A stretch of 64,000 bases of DNA from Shewanella electrica (GTDB taxonomy: Bacteria; Pseudomonadota; Gammaproteobacteria; Enterobacterales; Shewanellaceae): the NCBI RefSeq assembly GCF_022321485.1, contig NZ_JAKOGG010000009.1:1-64000 (forward strand). Direction: 5' to 3'. Made by a program: the position numbers and the translations under genes. Shown here one piece after another: positions 1 to 10,004 of this stretch. The notes under the pieces were generated by a model, which did no database searches, was not told the DNA's origin, and saw only the letters and a program-made list of their open reading frames with translations. Each line of letters starts with the position of its first letter. The stretch's first letter is position 1.

Positions 1-77
1 GGAGCGGTAGTTCAGTTGGTTAGAATACCGGCCTGTCACGCCGGGGGTCGCGGGTTCGAGTCCCGTCCGCTCCGCCA
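1..77 (+). tRNA. tRNA-Asp (anticodon GTC)
   Basis: A full cloverleaf can be drawn: the acceptor stem GGAGCGG pairs with CCGCTCC, the anticodon loop reads CTGTCAC with GTC in the middle, the T-arm GGGTTCGAGTCCC is intact, and the 3' CCA is encoded at 75-77. The gene starts at the first base of the window, so its promoter and any upstream stable-RNA genes lie outside. Confidence 0.97.
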
Positions 78-84
78 ACACATC

Positions 85-119
85 AAGGCCTCGTCTTACG
101 ACGAGGCCTTTTTGTTTTT
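85..119 (+). terminator. Rho-independent terminator after tRNA-Asp
   Basis: A perfect 10-bp stem (85-94 with 101-110) encloses a 6-base loop and runs into a T-rich tract at 109-119. It sits 7 bases after the tRNA and probably ends that transcript. Bases 120-244 hold no gene; a TATAAT-like -10 (217-222) is visible there but has no good -35. Confidence 0.9.
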
Positions 120-244
120 ACGCTATTTATGCCGTTCTTCGGGTCACAACCACTTTCGCGCTAAGGTGTTATTATCGGTCTGTGATTTGAATATCAATCT
201 ATGCTGTTATATTCGTTATAATCTCCTATCTGAGGTAACTATTA

Positions 245-499
245 TTGAACTGCCGTGTTGGATGTGGCGCCTGTTGTGTTGCGCCGTCAATTACCAGTGC
301 GATCCCTGGGATGCCCAACGGTAAGCCTGCTGGGGTGCGTTGTGTGCAGTTAGATGACAACAACCTCTGCCAACTATTTGGGCGACCTGATCGCCCTGAC
401 GTATGTCTGCAGTTTTCAGCAACCGAAGATGTGTGTGGACGTAGCAATGATGAAGCCTATCAACTCATTACGCTACTGGAGCAGCAAACATCGCTATAG
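245..499 (+). CDS. YkgJ-family cysteine-cluster protein (putative Zn/Fe-binding)
   Basis: An 84-residue protein with eight cysteines (C3, C7, C10, C11, C33, C42, C54, C64). The opening C-x3-C-x2-CC cluster is the signature of the YkgJ/CxxCxxCC family, thought to chelate zinc or iron; its biochemical role is not established. Translation most likely begins at TTG 245, since no in-frame ATG precedes the cysteine cluster; GAGG at 232-235 is a usable ribosome binding site. The stop is 9 bases before nsrR on the same strand, so the two are probably co-transcribed, which suggests, by inference only, a link with iron or Fe-S stress. Cytosolic; no signal peptide or membrane segment. Confidence 0.8.
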   Translation: MNCRVGCGACCVAPSITSAIPGMPNGKPAGVRCVQLDDNNLCQLFGRPDRPDVCLQFSATEDVCGRSNDEAYQLITLLEQQTSL

Positions 500-508
500 G
501 ACAGGCAA

Positions 509-958
509 ATGCAACTGACACGGTACACAGATTTTGGTATTCGGACGCTGATGTATTTGGCGCTCGATCCTGCCCGTGAACGACTATTCCGTATCGCAGA
601 GATCACGGAAGTATTCGATTTATCCCCCAACCATGTGTCTAAGATCGTGCATCACCTAGGTAAAACGGGGTATTTGAAGACGATCCGTGGTAAAGCTGGC
701 GGGTTTCGTTTAGCGAAGGAGCCTGCAGCAATCAATATGGGGCGATTAGTCCGCGATCTAGAACACTCGTTAGAACCAGTTGATTGCAATAAGCCTTATT
801 GCCGACTGGTGCCTGCTTGTCGTCTTAAAGAGGTGCTTGCTGATGCGGTATACGCCTATCTGCATGTGTTAGACAAATACACCTTAGCGGATGTCGTGGC
901 TAACGGTAGTGACCTGCATGCATTGTTGCCAAGTCATGAGAGCGTTTGCTTGAGTTAG
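509..958 (+). CDS. nsrR: Nitric-oxide-sensing Rrf2-family repressor NsrR
   Basis: A 149-residue Rrf2 regulator. The N-terminal winged helix-turn-helix (about residues 1-70) contains the conserved stretch around NHVSKIVHHL and RGKAGGFRL. Cysteines at 93, 98 and 104 follow the NsrR spacing for its [Fe-S] cluster (E. coli C91, C96, C102), separating it from IscR. In the family, nitrosylation of the cluster relieves repression of NO-detoxification genes such as hmp. It follows a cysteine-cluster protein by 9 bases. Its stop overlaps by 4 bases the stop of the convergent deacetylase gene. Confidence 0.92.
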   Translation: MQLTRYTDFGIRTLMYLALDPARERLFRIAEITEVFDLSPNHVSKIVHHLGKTGYLKTIRGKAGGFRLAKEPAAINMGRLVRDLEHSLEPVDCNKPYCRLVPACRLKEVLADAVYAYLHVLDKYTLADVVANGSDLHALLPSHESVCLS

Positions 959-1716
959 AGTTGCTCTTTGTCACTAAGGCTATTGGAACGCTCTTTGGCA
1001 AACTGTAGTGTGAGCAGTTCCGAGGCTTTCACTAATTCAACCCCTTGTCTTTGTAGTTCGGGTTTGAGACTGTGTTTGAGAAATTCGATGGTTTCAGGAT
1101 AGGGATGGGCAATCAATACGGCTTGTCCCTGCTGTTTGGCGAGCGCCAACGCTGTGGCTAGCTGTTTACTCAATGCCCGTTGATCCACTCTGTTATCTAA
1201 AAATACTTGGCGTTTTAGCAACGGGACGTTGAAGCTGTTGGCTTCGCTACTGGCCTTAGAGAAACGCGTGGTGACGCTATCGACAAAGTAGAAGTTCTCA
1301 CCCCTTAACACTTCCATTAACCATTGCATCGGCTGGTCGAGTTGTGTCAGCAAACTGCCCATATGGTTATTGCTGCCTTTGGCATAAGGCACGCTTTTAA
1401 TGGCATCGGCTACGGCTTGCTTAAAGTGCGCTTCATCCATTTGATTATTGAGTCCACCTGGCCCCAAAGCTTTGCCATTCAGGGCTTGCATGGGTAAATG
1501 CACCATAATTTCATGGCCTTTAGCGTGCGCTTGTTCGGCCAGTTTACGGCCCAGTGGTGTATGGGGAAGTACAGACAAAGTAATGCCAGCAGGGAGGGAC
1601 AGAGTATCCTCGTCGGTATGACGATAGCCGATATCATCGATGATAATAGCCAGTTGGCCAGCACTGCAATGCAAGCTGACGAGGGCTAATACAAACCCTA
1701 GTAAAAGTCGGCGCAC
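955..1716 (-). CDS. YibQ-like divergent polysaccharide deacetylase family protein
   Basis: A 253-residue exported protein: residues 1-19 form a signal peptide ending at CSAG. It begins directly with the family motif LAIIIDDIGYR, followed by PHTPLGRKLAEQAHAKGHE and MVHLPMQ, and ends with VLIAHPYPETIEFL. The divergent deacetylase (DUF610, YibQ) family shares the NodB-like barrel but lacks part of the usual metal site, and its substrate is unknown. Start is GTG 1716. It is the last gene of the gpmI-envC-yibQ order also seen in E. coli, so a cell-envelope role beside EnvC is likely. The gap to envC is about 130 bases without a clear terminator. Confidence 0.88.
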   Translation of the reverse strand: MRRLLLGFVLALVSLHCSAGQLAIIIDDIGYRHTDEDTLSLPAGITLSVLPHTPLGRKLAEQAHAKGHEIMVHLPMQALNGKALGPGGLNNQMDEAHFKQAVADAIKSVPYAKGSNNHMGSLLTQLDQPMQWLMEVLRGENFYFVDSVTTRFSKASSEANSFNVPLLKRQVFLDNRVDQRALSKQLATALALAKQQGQAVLIAHPYPETIEFLKHSLKPELQRQGVELVKASELLTLQFAKERSNSLSDKEQL

Positions 1717-1845
1717 TATTTTATAGATTAGGTCTTATTTAATATTGTTTTGGTAACCGCTATCGTTACGGCTTTATGTTGGCGGCGATCCTTCGCATTC
1801 ATTTATACCAGTAAGCGCCCTAGTGCTGTCAAGCTGAGCCTGCTA

Positions 1846-2964
1846 TTAACGACAGTATTTGGCGGGATTTTCAGCTTCACCTTTGTGGCGAATTTCAAAG
1901 TACAGCCCGGCTTGGTTCTGTCCGCCAGAGCGACCGACGAGGGCGATATCTTCCCCTGTTTTAACTGTGTCGCCCACTTCTTTAAGCAAGGCTTGTGAGT
2001 AGCCATATAAGCTCATAAAACCCTGACCGTGGTCGATAACCATCAGTAAACCAAAGCCCTTAAGCCAGTCGGCATAGATGACTTTACCCGAGGCGGGTGC
2101 CTTGACGGCTTGGCCTTCGGCGGCATCAATCACCACGCCTTTCCAGCGCACATTGCCAGAACGAGCGCTGCCAAAGCTGTTACGAATACTGCCCTTGGTG
2201 GGCCAATTGAGTTTGCCGCTGCTCTTGGCGAGGCCATCCATGGTCGGGTTCTCGGCAGCAGCTTTGAGCGCTTGTTCAATGACACGTTTGAGCGATGCTT
2301 CTTCAATCTGCAACTGTTCCAAACCGGAGGCTTTTTTATCAATAACTTGTTGTAGCTGCGCTAAGGTGTTTTGCCGTTGATTCTGTTCGGCTGAAAGCTG
2401 TTTGGATTGGGCCCGTTGGTCGATTGCCAGCGCATTCAAGCGCTCGTTTTCCTGTTTGGCTTGTTGCTGTACTTTGACCAGCTCGTCGTGGGTTTGCTTG
2501 AGCGTGTCGATGGCGCTAATACGCGCCTTGTTCAGATATTGATAATACGTCAGTAGCCGTTCGACGGTAGCGGGATCTTGCTGATTCAACAGCATTTTAC
2601 TGTAATCGTGATTCCCCGCGAGGTAGGCGCTTTTGAGCTGTTTAGCCAACACTTGTTGTTGCGCCGCTTGTTGTTTGGTGAGGTCGGCTTCTTGGCTGTT
2701 GAGTTTCTTCATGGTGGCTTGCGAATCACTCAACTGGTTTTCAGTTTGGTTGAGTTTCTTCGCCGCGTCACCAATGGCGCGTTCATCACGTTTAAGTAGC
2801 TGCAGTAACTTATCGCGTTGTTGGCTGCTGCTGTGCAGATCTTGCTGTTCAGAGGCGATTTGTTGCCGAATAGCCTGTAACTCCGACTGACGTTTGTTCA
2901 GATCAGAGGCCTGAGCCAGCGGACTGGATAAAATAAGAAAGCCAGCAATGATGCTGGCTTTCAT
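1846..2964 (-). CDS. envC: Murein hydrolase activator EnvC
   Basis: About 372 residues: a signal peptide (MKASIIAGFLILSSPLAQA), a long coiled coil rich in Gln, Lys and Glu, and a C-terminal M23/LytM domain. EnvC recruits to the division site and activates the amidases AmiA and AmiB so that septal murein is split; its LytM domain is degenerate and acts as an activator. Here the domain reads NSFGSARSGNVRWKG and ends LYFEIRHKG, consistent with loss of the usual zinc ligands. ATG 2964 gives the cleanest signal peptide; an in-frame GTG at 2982, 11 bases after gpmI, is the alternative. It is in operon with gpmI upstream. Confidence 0.92.
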   Translation of the reverse strand: MKASIIAGFLILSSPLAQASDLNKRQSELQAIRQQIASEQQDLHSSSQQRDKLLQLLKRDERAIGDAAKKLNQTENQLSDSQATMKKLNSQEADLTKQQAAQQQVLAKQLKSAYLAGNHDYSKMLLNQQDPATVERLLTYYQYLNKARISAIDTLKQTHDELVKVQQQAKQENERLNALAIDQRAQSKQLSAEQNQRQNTLAQLQQVIDKKASGLEQLQIEEASLKRVIEQALKAAAENPTMDGLAKSSGKLNWPTKGSIRNSFGSARSGNVRWKGVVIDAAEGQAVKAPASGKVIYADWLKGFGLLMVIDHGQGFMSLYGYSQALLKEVGDTVKTGEDIALVGRSGGQNQAGLYFEIRHKGEAENPAKYCR

Positions 2965-2992
2965 GTTAGCGTTAATAATCACGGATGCGTGG

Positions 2993-4525
2993 TTACTCTT
3001 TAACGTGAATGATAGCCTTGCCGGTCATTTCTGCCGGTACTTCCTGTCCTAACAAGGTCAGCATTGACGGGGCGATATCACTCAAGCGACCACCGTTATC
3101 GATATCGGCATTGCGGCCAACATAGATGAATGGCACCAGTTCGCTGGTGTGAGCGGTATGTGGCTGGCCTGTGGTTTCATCCACCATTTTTTCGGCGTTG
3201 CCATGGTCAGCGGTAATGATGCATTCGCCACCGACTTTATCCAATGCTGCAACCACACGGCCTAAGCAATGGTCAACCGCTTCGCAGGCTTTCACTGCGG
3301 CTTCAAAGCTGCCAGTGTGGCCTACCATATCCCCGTTAGGATAGTTACAGATGATGACATCATATTGAGATGATTCAATGGCTTCAACTAACTTATCAGT
3401 CAGTTCTGTTGAACTCATCTCAGGTTGCAAGTCATAAGTGGCCACTTTAGGCGAGTTGATCAGGATACGGTCCTCGCCTTCAAATGGGGTTTCAACACCG
3501 CCGTTGAAGAAGAAGGTCACGTGGGCGTATTTCTCAGTTTCAGAAATACGCAGCTGACGCATGCCCAATTTCTGCAGTGTTTCACCGAAGGTGTTCACTA
3601 ACTCCTCTTTCGGGAAAGCGACTGGCGCTGCAATATCGGCGGCGTATTCGGTCAAGGTAACAAAGTTTACTTTTGCTGTTTTGTTACGAACAAAACCGTC
3701 AAAGTCAGCATTGATGAAAGCGCGAGTAATTTGGCGCGCACGGTCCGCACGGAAGTTCATGAAAATCAGTGAGTCACCATCGTGCAACTCTACTTGGTCA
3801 CCAATGGTGGTCGCGGCGACAAACTCATCGTTTTCATCACGTGCATAAGCGGCTTCCAAGGCGGCTACAGCCGACGCAGCTTGGTATTTGCCTTTTCCTT
3901 CAGCGATCACTTCGTATGCTTGACTGACACGATCCCAACGGTTATCGCGGTCCATCGCATAGTAACGGCCTACCACGGAGGCAATTTTGCCAACGCCAAG
4001 GTCAGCAAACAGTTGGTCGAACTGCTCCAAGCTGCTTTTTGCACTGCGTGGCGGTGTGTCACGGCCATCCAGGAATGCATGCAGATAGATAGCTTTCGCG
4101 CCACGTTTAGCGGCCATTTGGCACATGGCGGCAATGTGGCTTTCATGGCTGTGTACGCCGCCGGCCGATAACAAGCCCATAATGTGCACGGCGCGATCAT
4201 TCGCCACGGCGGTATCTACCGCGTTGACTAAGGCGGGATTATCAAAAAATTCGCCGTCATCAATCGCCTTGCCGATACGAGTCAGTTCTTGGTAAACGAT
4301 GCGACCGGAACCGATATTGATATGGCCCACTTCAGAGTTACCCATCTGCCCGTCAGGCAAACCGACATCGAGCCCAGAGCCCGAAATTAAGTTATGAGCA
4401 TATTTTTGCGTCAGACTATCGAGCACCGGAGTTTTCGCATGGAACACAGCGTTACTGCTGGTTTCTGTACGTGAACCCCATCCGTCGAGAATCAATAGTG
4501 CCAGAGGACCTTTAATTGTCTTCAT
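2993..4525 (-). CDS. gpmI: 2,3-bisphosphoglycerate-independent phosphoglycerate mutase
   Basis: A 510-residue enzyme of the alkaline phosphatase superfamily that interconverts 3- and 2-phosphoglycerate in glycolysis using a phosphoserine intermediate and two Mn ions. The first metal-binding segment LLILDGWG is at residues 10-17. The nucleophile motif GNSEVGH is at 62-68 with Ser64, [11 protein letters not shown] and [13 protein letters not shown] follow, and the second metal cluster [10 protein letters not shown] lies near the C-terminus. Length matches the family. The start has ATG at 4525, preceded by an AGGT-type site. It leads the gpmI-envC-yibQ operon. Confidence 0.97.
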   Translation of the reverse strand: MKTIKGPLALLILDGWGSRTETSSNAVFHAKTPVLDSLTQKYAHNLISGSGLDVGLPDGQMGNSEVGHINIGSGRIVYQELTRIGKAIDDGEFFDNPALVNAVDTAVANDRAVHIMGLLSAGGVHSHESHIAAMCQMAAKRGAKAIYLHAFLDGRDTPPRSAKSSLEQFDQLFADLGVGKIASVVGRYYAMDRDNRWDRVSQAYEVIAEGKGKYQAASAVAALEAAYARDENDEFVAATTIGDQVELHDGDSLIFMNFRADRARQITRAFINADFDGFVRNKTAKVNFVTLTEYAADIAAPVAFPKEELVNTFGETLQKLGMRQLRISETEKYAHVTFFFNGGVETPFEGEDRILINSPKVATYDLQPEMSSTELTDKLVEAIESSQYDVIICNYPNGDMVGHTGSFEAAVKACEAVDHCLGRVVAALDKVGGECIITADHGNAEKMVDETTGQPHTAHTSELVPFIYVGRNADIDNGGRLSDIAPSMLTLLGQEVPAEMTGKAIIHVKE

Positions 4526-4748
4526 AGTTGATACCTAGAGGTAATTGAAAAATTCTTAACTGATTGAATATTACTACAGCTTCACTGGCCGAAAAAAGCG
4601 GCAGCAAACCGATTGTGCTGATGGAATTCATCGTAATTTGCGGTTTGATCCCCTTTCAAAAGCCGCGCTTTAACTGCTGCAATCTGCTTGGGGGATGGGT
4701 ATACTCAGCGCTTATCATTCTGGGGCAAGCTCAATACAGGCTGTAATA

Positions 4749-5177
4749 ATGCAGGAATATATCGATTTTTTTCACGCTCACACCATGCTTTGCGTCGCGT
4801 GGGCTGCGTTACTCGTAGCGTTGATTGTTACGCTGTTTAAAATGGCGTTTTCAAAAGTAAAAACCATTAACACTCAAGAAGCTACCATGCTGATTAACAA
4901 ACAAGAAGCAGTAGTGATCGACGTGCGTGGTAAAGATGAATTCCGTAAAGGTCATATTGTAAATGCGGTCAATATGCCGATGGCGGACATCAAAAATAGC
5001 CGCGCAAACCTTGAAAAGCACAAATCTAAACCCATCATACTGGTATGCAATGCAGGGATGACTTCATCGCAAGCGGCGCAGATTTTAGTAAAAGATGGCT
5101 TTGAACAGGTATACAGCCTTAAAGGCGGTATGGGGGAATGGCAGGCGGCCAATATGCCTGTTAGTCGCAGAAAGTAA
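4749..5177 (+). CDS. Membrane-anchored rhodanese-like protein
   Basis: A 142-residue protein with an N-terminal transmembrane helix (about 12-30) and one rhodanese domain (about 40-138). The active-site loop is VCNAGMTSS with catalytic Cys100, and the CH2A-type motif VVIDVRGKDEFRKGHI is present. Rhodaneses transfer sulfane sulfur; this single-domain membrane form resembles E. coli YibN, which lies in the same gpmI-secB neighbourhood. ATG 4749 is preferred because the reading frame upstream lacks a membrane-compatible start. It precedes secB and gpsA by 114 bases. Confidence 0.88.
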   Translation: MQEYIDFFHAHTMLCVAWAALLVALIVTLFKMAFSKVKTINTQEATMLINKQEAVVIDVRGKDEFRKGHIVNAVNMPMADIKNSRANLEKHKSKPIILVCNAGMTSSQAAQILVKDGFEQVYSLKGGMGEWQAANMPVSRRK

Positions 5178-5291
5178 TTGCGACCATATGACTGTTCAGT
5201 TTAATTAGGGATGATGACCGGGACTCCGCGTAACAGATACCCTCAACAAAAATAGCCCTGCTGGGCATCAAACAAGAATAGGTAAAGCATT

Positions 5292-5774
5292 ATGGCTGAA
5301 GCTACAAACAACGAACCTCAAGGCCCACAATTCAACATTCAACGCGTTTATGTCAAAGACGTGTCGTTTGAAACGCCAAACAGCCCTGCCATTTTTCAAA
5401 AGGAATGGACGCCAGAAGTTAAATTAGATCTCGACACTCGTAGCTCAAAACTGGGCGACGACGTTTACGAAGTGATCCTGTCGCTGACAGCTACTGCAAC
5501 GCTGGGCGAAGAAACTGCGTTCCTGTGTGAAGTACAACAAGCAGGTATCTTCACTATCTCTGGTTTGACTGAGCCACAAATGGCCCACTCAATCGGTGCA
5601 TATTGCCCGAACGTGCTGTTCCCATATGCACGTGAAACCATTGCTAGCTTGGTATCTCGTGGCACATTCCCACAACTGAACTTGGCACCAGTGAACTTTG
5701 ATGCACTGTTTGCGCAATATGTTCAGTCTCGCCAAGCGGAAGCCGCGGCTGCCACTGAAAACGCAGAAGCTTAA
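5292..5774 (+). CDS. secB: Protein-export chaperone SecB
   Basis: A 160-residue cytosolic chaperone that keeps preproteins unfolded and hands them to SecA. The family pattern is clear: [17 protein letters not shown] near the N-terminus, [18 protein letters not shown] in the middle and [13 protein letters not shown] followed by [17 protein letters not shown] toward the end. The C-terminal tail is rich in Ala and Glu, as in other SecBs. An AGGTAAAGC site precedes ATG 5292. The stop is 6 bases before gpsA, the usual secB-gpsA pair. Confidence 0.97.
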   Translation: MAEATNNEPQGPQFNIQRVYVKDVSFETPNSPAIFQKEWTPEVKLDLDTRSSKLGDDVYEVILSLTATATLGEETAFLCEVQQAGIFTISGLTEPQMAHSIGAYCPNVLFPYARETIASLVSRGTFPQLNLAPVNFDALFAQYVQSRQAEAAAATENAEA

Positions 5775-5780
5775 TTCGCA

Positions 5781-6800
5781 ATGACCACAGAAGCCGAAAT
5801 TACCGTACTAGGAGCTGGCTCCTACGGCACTGCGCTGGCCATTTCGTTGGCTAGCAATGGCCATCGCACTGTGCTTTGGGGACATCAGGCAGCACATGTT
5901 GCCAAGTTAGCCGCAGCGCGTTGCAATGAAGAGTTTTTACCGGGAATCGCATTCCCTGACGAACTCATTCTGGAAGCCGACTTAACTAAAGCGGTAGCGG
6001 CTTCTCGCAACTTGTTGATTGTGGTGCCTAGCCATGTGTTTGCTGATGTGCTGGCACAAGCTAAACCTTTGTTGCGTCCGGATGCTCGCATCGTGTGGGC
6101 CACCAAAGGGTTGGAACCACACACGGGGCGTTTGCTAAAAGACGTGGCGTGTGAGGTGATTGGCGATCAATACCCACTGGCAGTGTTGTCCGGTCCAACG
6201 TTTGCGAAAGAGTTAGCGGCAGGCTTGCCCACGGCAATTTCGGTAGCGGGCACTGACGAGGCTTTTACTGCCGATATCGCTGAGTTGTTGCATAGCCCGA
6301 AACGGTTGCGCGTATACGCCAACGATGATTTCATCGGTTTGCAACTGGGCGGTGCGGTGAAAAACGTTATCGCCATTGGCGCTGGCATGTCTGACGGCAT
6401 CGGTTTTGGTGCTAATGCGCGTACGGCGCTGATCACTCGTGGCTTGGTCGAGTTGACCCGCTTAGGTGTGGCGCTGGGTGCTAAAGACGCTACCTTTATG
6501 GGCATGGCCGGTTTAGGTGACTTAGTGCTGACCTGTACCGATAACCAATCTCGCAATCGCCGTTTTGGTATGGCGTTGGGGCAAGGGCTTGATGTGGAAA
6601 CGGCACAAACCCAGATTGGTCAAGTGGTTGAAGGTTACCGTAACACCAAAGAGGTGTTTACTTTGGCGAGTCGCTTAGGCGTGGAAATGCCGATTACTGA
6701 GCAGATCTACCAAGTGTTGTACCAAGGCAAATCTCCGTTAGATGCAGCAAAAGAGCTGCTGGCGCGTGAGAAAAAGTCAGAAACGGGCCGCAACGACTAA
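5781..6800 (+). CDS. gpsA: NAD(P)H-dependent glycerol-3-phosphate dehydrogenase
   Basis: A 339-residue enzyme reducing dihydroxyacetone phosphate to sn-glycerol 3-phosphate, the phospholipid backbone; PlsB, the enzyme that next uses it, is also in this window. The Rossmann motif [12 protein letters not shown] lies at residues 9-20, the substrate-site lysine is in [15 protein letters not shown], and the C-terminal domain carries [20 protein letters not shown]. It is translationally close to secB (6-base gap) and is followed by a strong bidirectional terminator. Confidence 0.97.
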   Translation: MTTEAEITVLGAGSYGTALAISLASNGHRTVLWGHQAAHVAKLAAARCNEEFLPGIAFPDELILEADLTKAVAASRNLLIVVPSHVFADVLAQAKPLLRPDARIVWATKGLEPHTGRLLKDVACEVIGDQYPLAVLSGPTFAKELAAGLPTAISVAGTDEAFTADIAELLHSPKRLRVYANDDFIGLQLGGAVKNVIAIGAGMSDGIGFGANARTALITRGLVELTRLGVALGAKDATFMGMAGLGDLVLTCTDNQSRNRRFGMALGQGLDVETAQTQIGQVVEGYRNTKEVFTLASRLGVEMPITEQIYQVLYQGKSPLDAAKELLAREKKSETGRND

Positions 6801-6819
6801 GCAGCCCCTATACGTCATA

Positions 6820-6847
6820 AAAAAGGATTCCCGCGGGAATCCTTTTT
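6820..6847. terminator. Bidirectional terminator between gpsA and cusA
   Basis: A GC-rich inverted repeat (GGATTCC-CGCG-GGAATCC) is flanked by A5 on the left and T5 on the right, so it can act on both strands. It sits between the convergent genes gpsA and cusA. Confidence 0.9.
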
Positions 6848-6863
6848 GCTTTATGCCTTATTT

Positions 6864-9800
6864 CTAATCCTCATGCGATTTTAGCTGACGACCATACAAC
6901 AGTAGGTAGATCGCTGGCAGTACGAACAACGATAGGATAGGTGCGGTGATCATGCCGCCGACCATTGGTGCGGCAATCTTTTGCATCACCTCATTGCCTG
7001 AGCCTGCGCCCCACATGATCGGTAACAAACCGAAGAAGATGGTGGCTACGGTCATCGCTTTCGGACGAATACGCATTACTGCGCCTTCTATGAGCGCGGC
7101 TTTCAGGTCGCTCACCGCGTGGTACTGATCATTGTCTTGTCGATGTTTGATGGCATTGTTGAGATATACCAGCATCACTACGCCGAACTCCGCCGCTACC
7201 CCGGCGAGCGCAATCATCCCCACGGCGACGGCAGCGGAGAAGTTATAACCCAAGCCATACAGCACCCACGTACTGCCCACCAAGGCAAATGGTAGTGACA
7301 GCATAATAATGGCCGCTTGCTTGGCGGAGCCAAAGGTCATCATCAGCAGGATAAAGATAACCGCGAGCGCCATGGGTACCACTTGCTCCAACTTGGCGGT
7401 GACGCGCTGCATGTACTCGTATTGACCGGCAAAGCTGTAGCTATAGCGCGGCGGCAACTTCACATTAGCAGCCAAAATCGGCTTCACGGTATTGATGTAT
7501 TCCCCGATAGAGGTGCCTTTGATATCCACAAACACCCAAGAGATTAACCGGCCGTTTTCGCTTTTCAGCATCGGCGCACCATCAGTGATGTCAATATCGG
7601 CCAGATTGCGCAGCGGCAGATAGTGACCAGACTTGGTAATCACGGGCAGATCTCGCAGCTTCTCGATGTTGTCTCGCAGCTCGCGTGGATAGCGTAGGTT
7701 GATAGGGTAACGCTCAGCACCTTGTACGGATTCGCCCACATCCATCCCACCGATGGCATAGCGCACCACATCTTGAATATCGCTCAGCGTCATGCCGTAG
7801 CGTGACGCCACATCTAACTTGGGCGTGATATCAATATAGCGGCCGCCGCCAACGCGTTCGGCATAAGCGGAGCGAGTATGCGGTTGCTGCATCAGCAGTG
7901 CTTCAATCTGTGCACCGATGCTTTGTAGCTCGTTGATATCTGAGCCAGTGATTTTGATGCCGACTGGGGTTTTAATGCCGGTCGATAACATGTCGATGCG
8001 GGTCTTGATCGGTTGCACCCAGGCGTTGGTCAAACCGGGGATTTTCACCGTTTGCTGCAGTTGGTCGATGATGTCATCCAGCTTGACCCCTTCGCGCCAT
8101 TCCTCTTTAGGTTTGAGCATGATGGTGGTTTCCAGCATGGTCAGCGGTGCTGGGTCGGTGGCCGTATCGGCGCGGCCGACTTTACCAAACACGCGTTTTA
8201 CCTCGGGCACGGTTTTAATCAATCGGTCGGTTTGCTGCAATAGCTGTGATGCCTTACCAGCACTGATGCCGGGCAGAGTGGTAGGCATGTACAGCAAGTC
8301 GCCTTCCTCCAAGTCGGGCATAAATTCACTGCCCATGCGAGTGGCTGGGTACCAAGCACTGATCAGCGTCACTATGGCTAATACTATGGTTAACTTTGGA
8401 AAACGCAGCACTAATGATAGCAGCGGCTTATAGCCCGCAATCAGCACACGACTCAACGGGTTACTGGTTTCTGATGGGATTTTGCCGCGAATAAACATGC
8501 CCATCAAAATCGGTACTAAGGTCACCGAGAGAATCGCCGCAGCGCCCATGGCAAAGGTTTTGGTGTAAGCCAGCGGCGTAAACAAGCGGCCTTCTTGATC
8601 TTCCAGCGCAAACACTGGCACAAAGCTGAGGGTGATGATCAACAGCGAGAAGAACAGCGCCGGGCCAACCTCTTTGGAAGACTCCGCCACAATCGCCCAG
8701 TGCTCGGTGGTGTTTGGTCGGCGCTGATGTTCATGCTGAAAATGCTCCAGATGTTTGTGCATGTTCTCGATCATCACAATGGCGCCATCCACCACTGCGC
8801 CAATGGCAATGGCGATACCGCCTAGACTCATGATATTGGCGTTAACCCCCATGTGATTCATCACGATAAACGCCATCATGATCGACATCGGCAGAGTGAT
8901 TACCGCCACCAAGGTGGAGCGGGCGTGCATCAGAAACAGCAGGCAGACAATGCTGACAACCACCATCTCTTCAATCACTTTATGGACTAAGTTCTCGACC
9001 GAGTTTTCAATCAGCGTTGAGCGATCATAGGTTGGCACGACCTCTACGCCATCAGGCAAACCGACTTGTAGCTCTTGCAGTTTGGCTTTAACCGCTTCGA
9101 TGGTGGCTAAGGCGTTTTCACCGTAACGCATCACGATAATGCCGCCAACGGTTTCACCTTCGCCGTTTAGCTCGGCGATACCACGGCGCGCCGCTGGGCC
9201 TTTGCGTACATCGGCAATGTCTTTGAGCAACAACGGCGTACCGGCAGGGCTGGCAACGCCCAATGGGATTTGTTGAAAATCCTCCAGTGTTTGGCGATAG
9301 CCTTTGGCGCGCACCATATATTCGGCTTCCGCCATTTCAACCACTGAGCCGCCAGCTTCGTTGTTGGCTTTGTTGATGGCGTTTCGAATCGTGGCAATAT
9401 CTAGCTTGTAGAGCGCCATTTTGTCGGGATCGAGAATGATCTGGTAGGTTTGCTCCATACCGCCAACGGTGGCCACTTCCGATACGCCCGCAACGCTTTG
9501 CAGTTCCAGCTTCAGATACCAGTCTTGCAAGCTTTTCAGCTGCGACAGGTCGAGCTTGCCACTGTGGTCGACTAAGGAATATTCGTATACCCAGCCCACA
9601 CCAGAAGCGTCAGGCCCGAGTGACGGTTGTACACCATCAGGCAGACGGCTGCCCACTTGGCTTAAATATTCCAATACCCGTGAACGTGCCCAGTAGATGT
9701 CGGTGCCATCTTCAAAAATCACATACACGTAAGAATCACCAAACATGGAAAATCCACGCACAGTTTTGGCGCCCGGTACAGCCAGCATGGCGGTCGATAG

Positions 9801-10004
9801 CGGATAGGTGATCTGCTCCTCTACCAATTTAGGTGCTTGGCCCGGATAGGCGGTTTTGATGATGACCTGTACATCCGATAGATCGGGTAGTGCATCCAGC
9901 GGCGTTTGTTTCAGTGCGTGAATACCGACAGCCATCACTATCACTGCCAGCACTAACACCATGACGCGCTGACGAATGGATGCCTCAATGATGGTCTTCA
10001 GCAT
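6864..10004 (-). CDS. cusA: CusA-type heavy-metal RND efflux pump
   Basis: A 1046-residue RND transporter of the heavy-metal (HME, CusA/SilA/CzcA) subfamily, driving periplasmic or cytosolic metal out of the cell by proton antiport. It has the twelve-helix, two-loop RND plan; the helix-4 relay motif GAVVDGAIVMIENMHKHLEH is present, as is the HME-typical opening QTPLDALPDLSDVQVIIKT. Methionine-rich loops make Cu(I)/Ag(I) the likelier substrate than Zn/Co, supported by the metal-binding repeats of the neighbouring CusB. A strong AGGAGG site lies 6 bases before ATG 10004. The start lies inside the end of cusB (20-base overlap), implying translational coupling. Confidence 0.92.
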   Translation of the reverse strand: MLKTIIEASIRQRVMVLVLAVIVMAVGIHALKQTPLDALPDLSDVQVIIKTAYPGQAPKLVEEQITYPLSTAMLAVPGAKTVRGFSMFGDSYVYVIFEDGTDIYWARSRVLEYLSQVGSRLPDGVQPSLGPDASGVGWVYEYSLVDHSGKLDLSQLKSLQDWYLKLELQSVAGVSEVATVGGMEQTYQIILDPDKMALYKLDIATIRNAINKANNEAGGSVVEMAEAEYMVRAKGYRQTLEDFQQIPLGVASPAGTPLLLKDIADVRKGPAARRGIAELNGEGETVGGIIVMRYGENALATIEAVKAKLQELQVGLPDGVEVVPTYDRSTLIENSVENLVHKVIEEMVVVSIVCLLFLMHARSTLVAVITLPMSIMMAFIVMNHMGVNANIMSLGGIAIAIGAVVDGAIVMIENMHKHLEHFQHEHQRRPNTTEHWAIVAESSKEVGPALFFSLLIITLSFVPVFALEDQEGRLFTPLAYTKTFAMGAAAILSVTLVPILMGMFIRGKIPSETSNPLSRVLIAGYKPLLSLVLRFPKLTIVLAIVTLISAWYPATRMGSEFMPDLEEGDLLYMPTTLPGISAGKASQLLQQTDRLIKTVPEVKRVFGKVGRADTATDPAPLTMLETTIMLKPKEEWREGVKLDDIIDQLQQTVKIPGLTNAWVQPIKTRIDMLSTGIKTPVGIKITGSDINELQSIGAQIEALLMQQPHTRSAYAERVGGGRYIDITPKLDVASRYGMTLSDIQDVVRYAIGGMDVGESVQGAERYPINLRYPRELRDNIEKLRDLPVITKSGHYLPLRNLADIDITDGAPMLKSENGRLISWVFVDIKGTSIGEYINTVKPILAANVKLPPRYSYSFAGQYEYMQRVTAKLEQVVPMALAVIFILLMMTFGSAKQAAIIMLSLPFALVGSTWVLYGLGYNFSAAVAVGMIALAGVAAEFGVVMLVYLNNAIKHRQDNDQYHAVSDLKAALIEGAVMRIRPKAMTVATIFFGLLPIMWGAGSGNEVMQKIAAPMVGGMITAPILSLFVLPAIYLLLYGRQLKSHED

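Noticed and set aside
180-200. TTTGAATATCAA near the first cysteine-cluster gene considered as an Fnr site
   Set aside because: Half-site spacing is too short for Fnr (needs TTGAT-N4-ATCAA).
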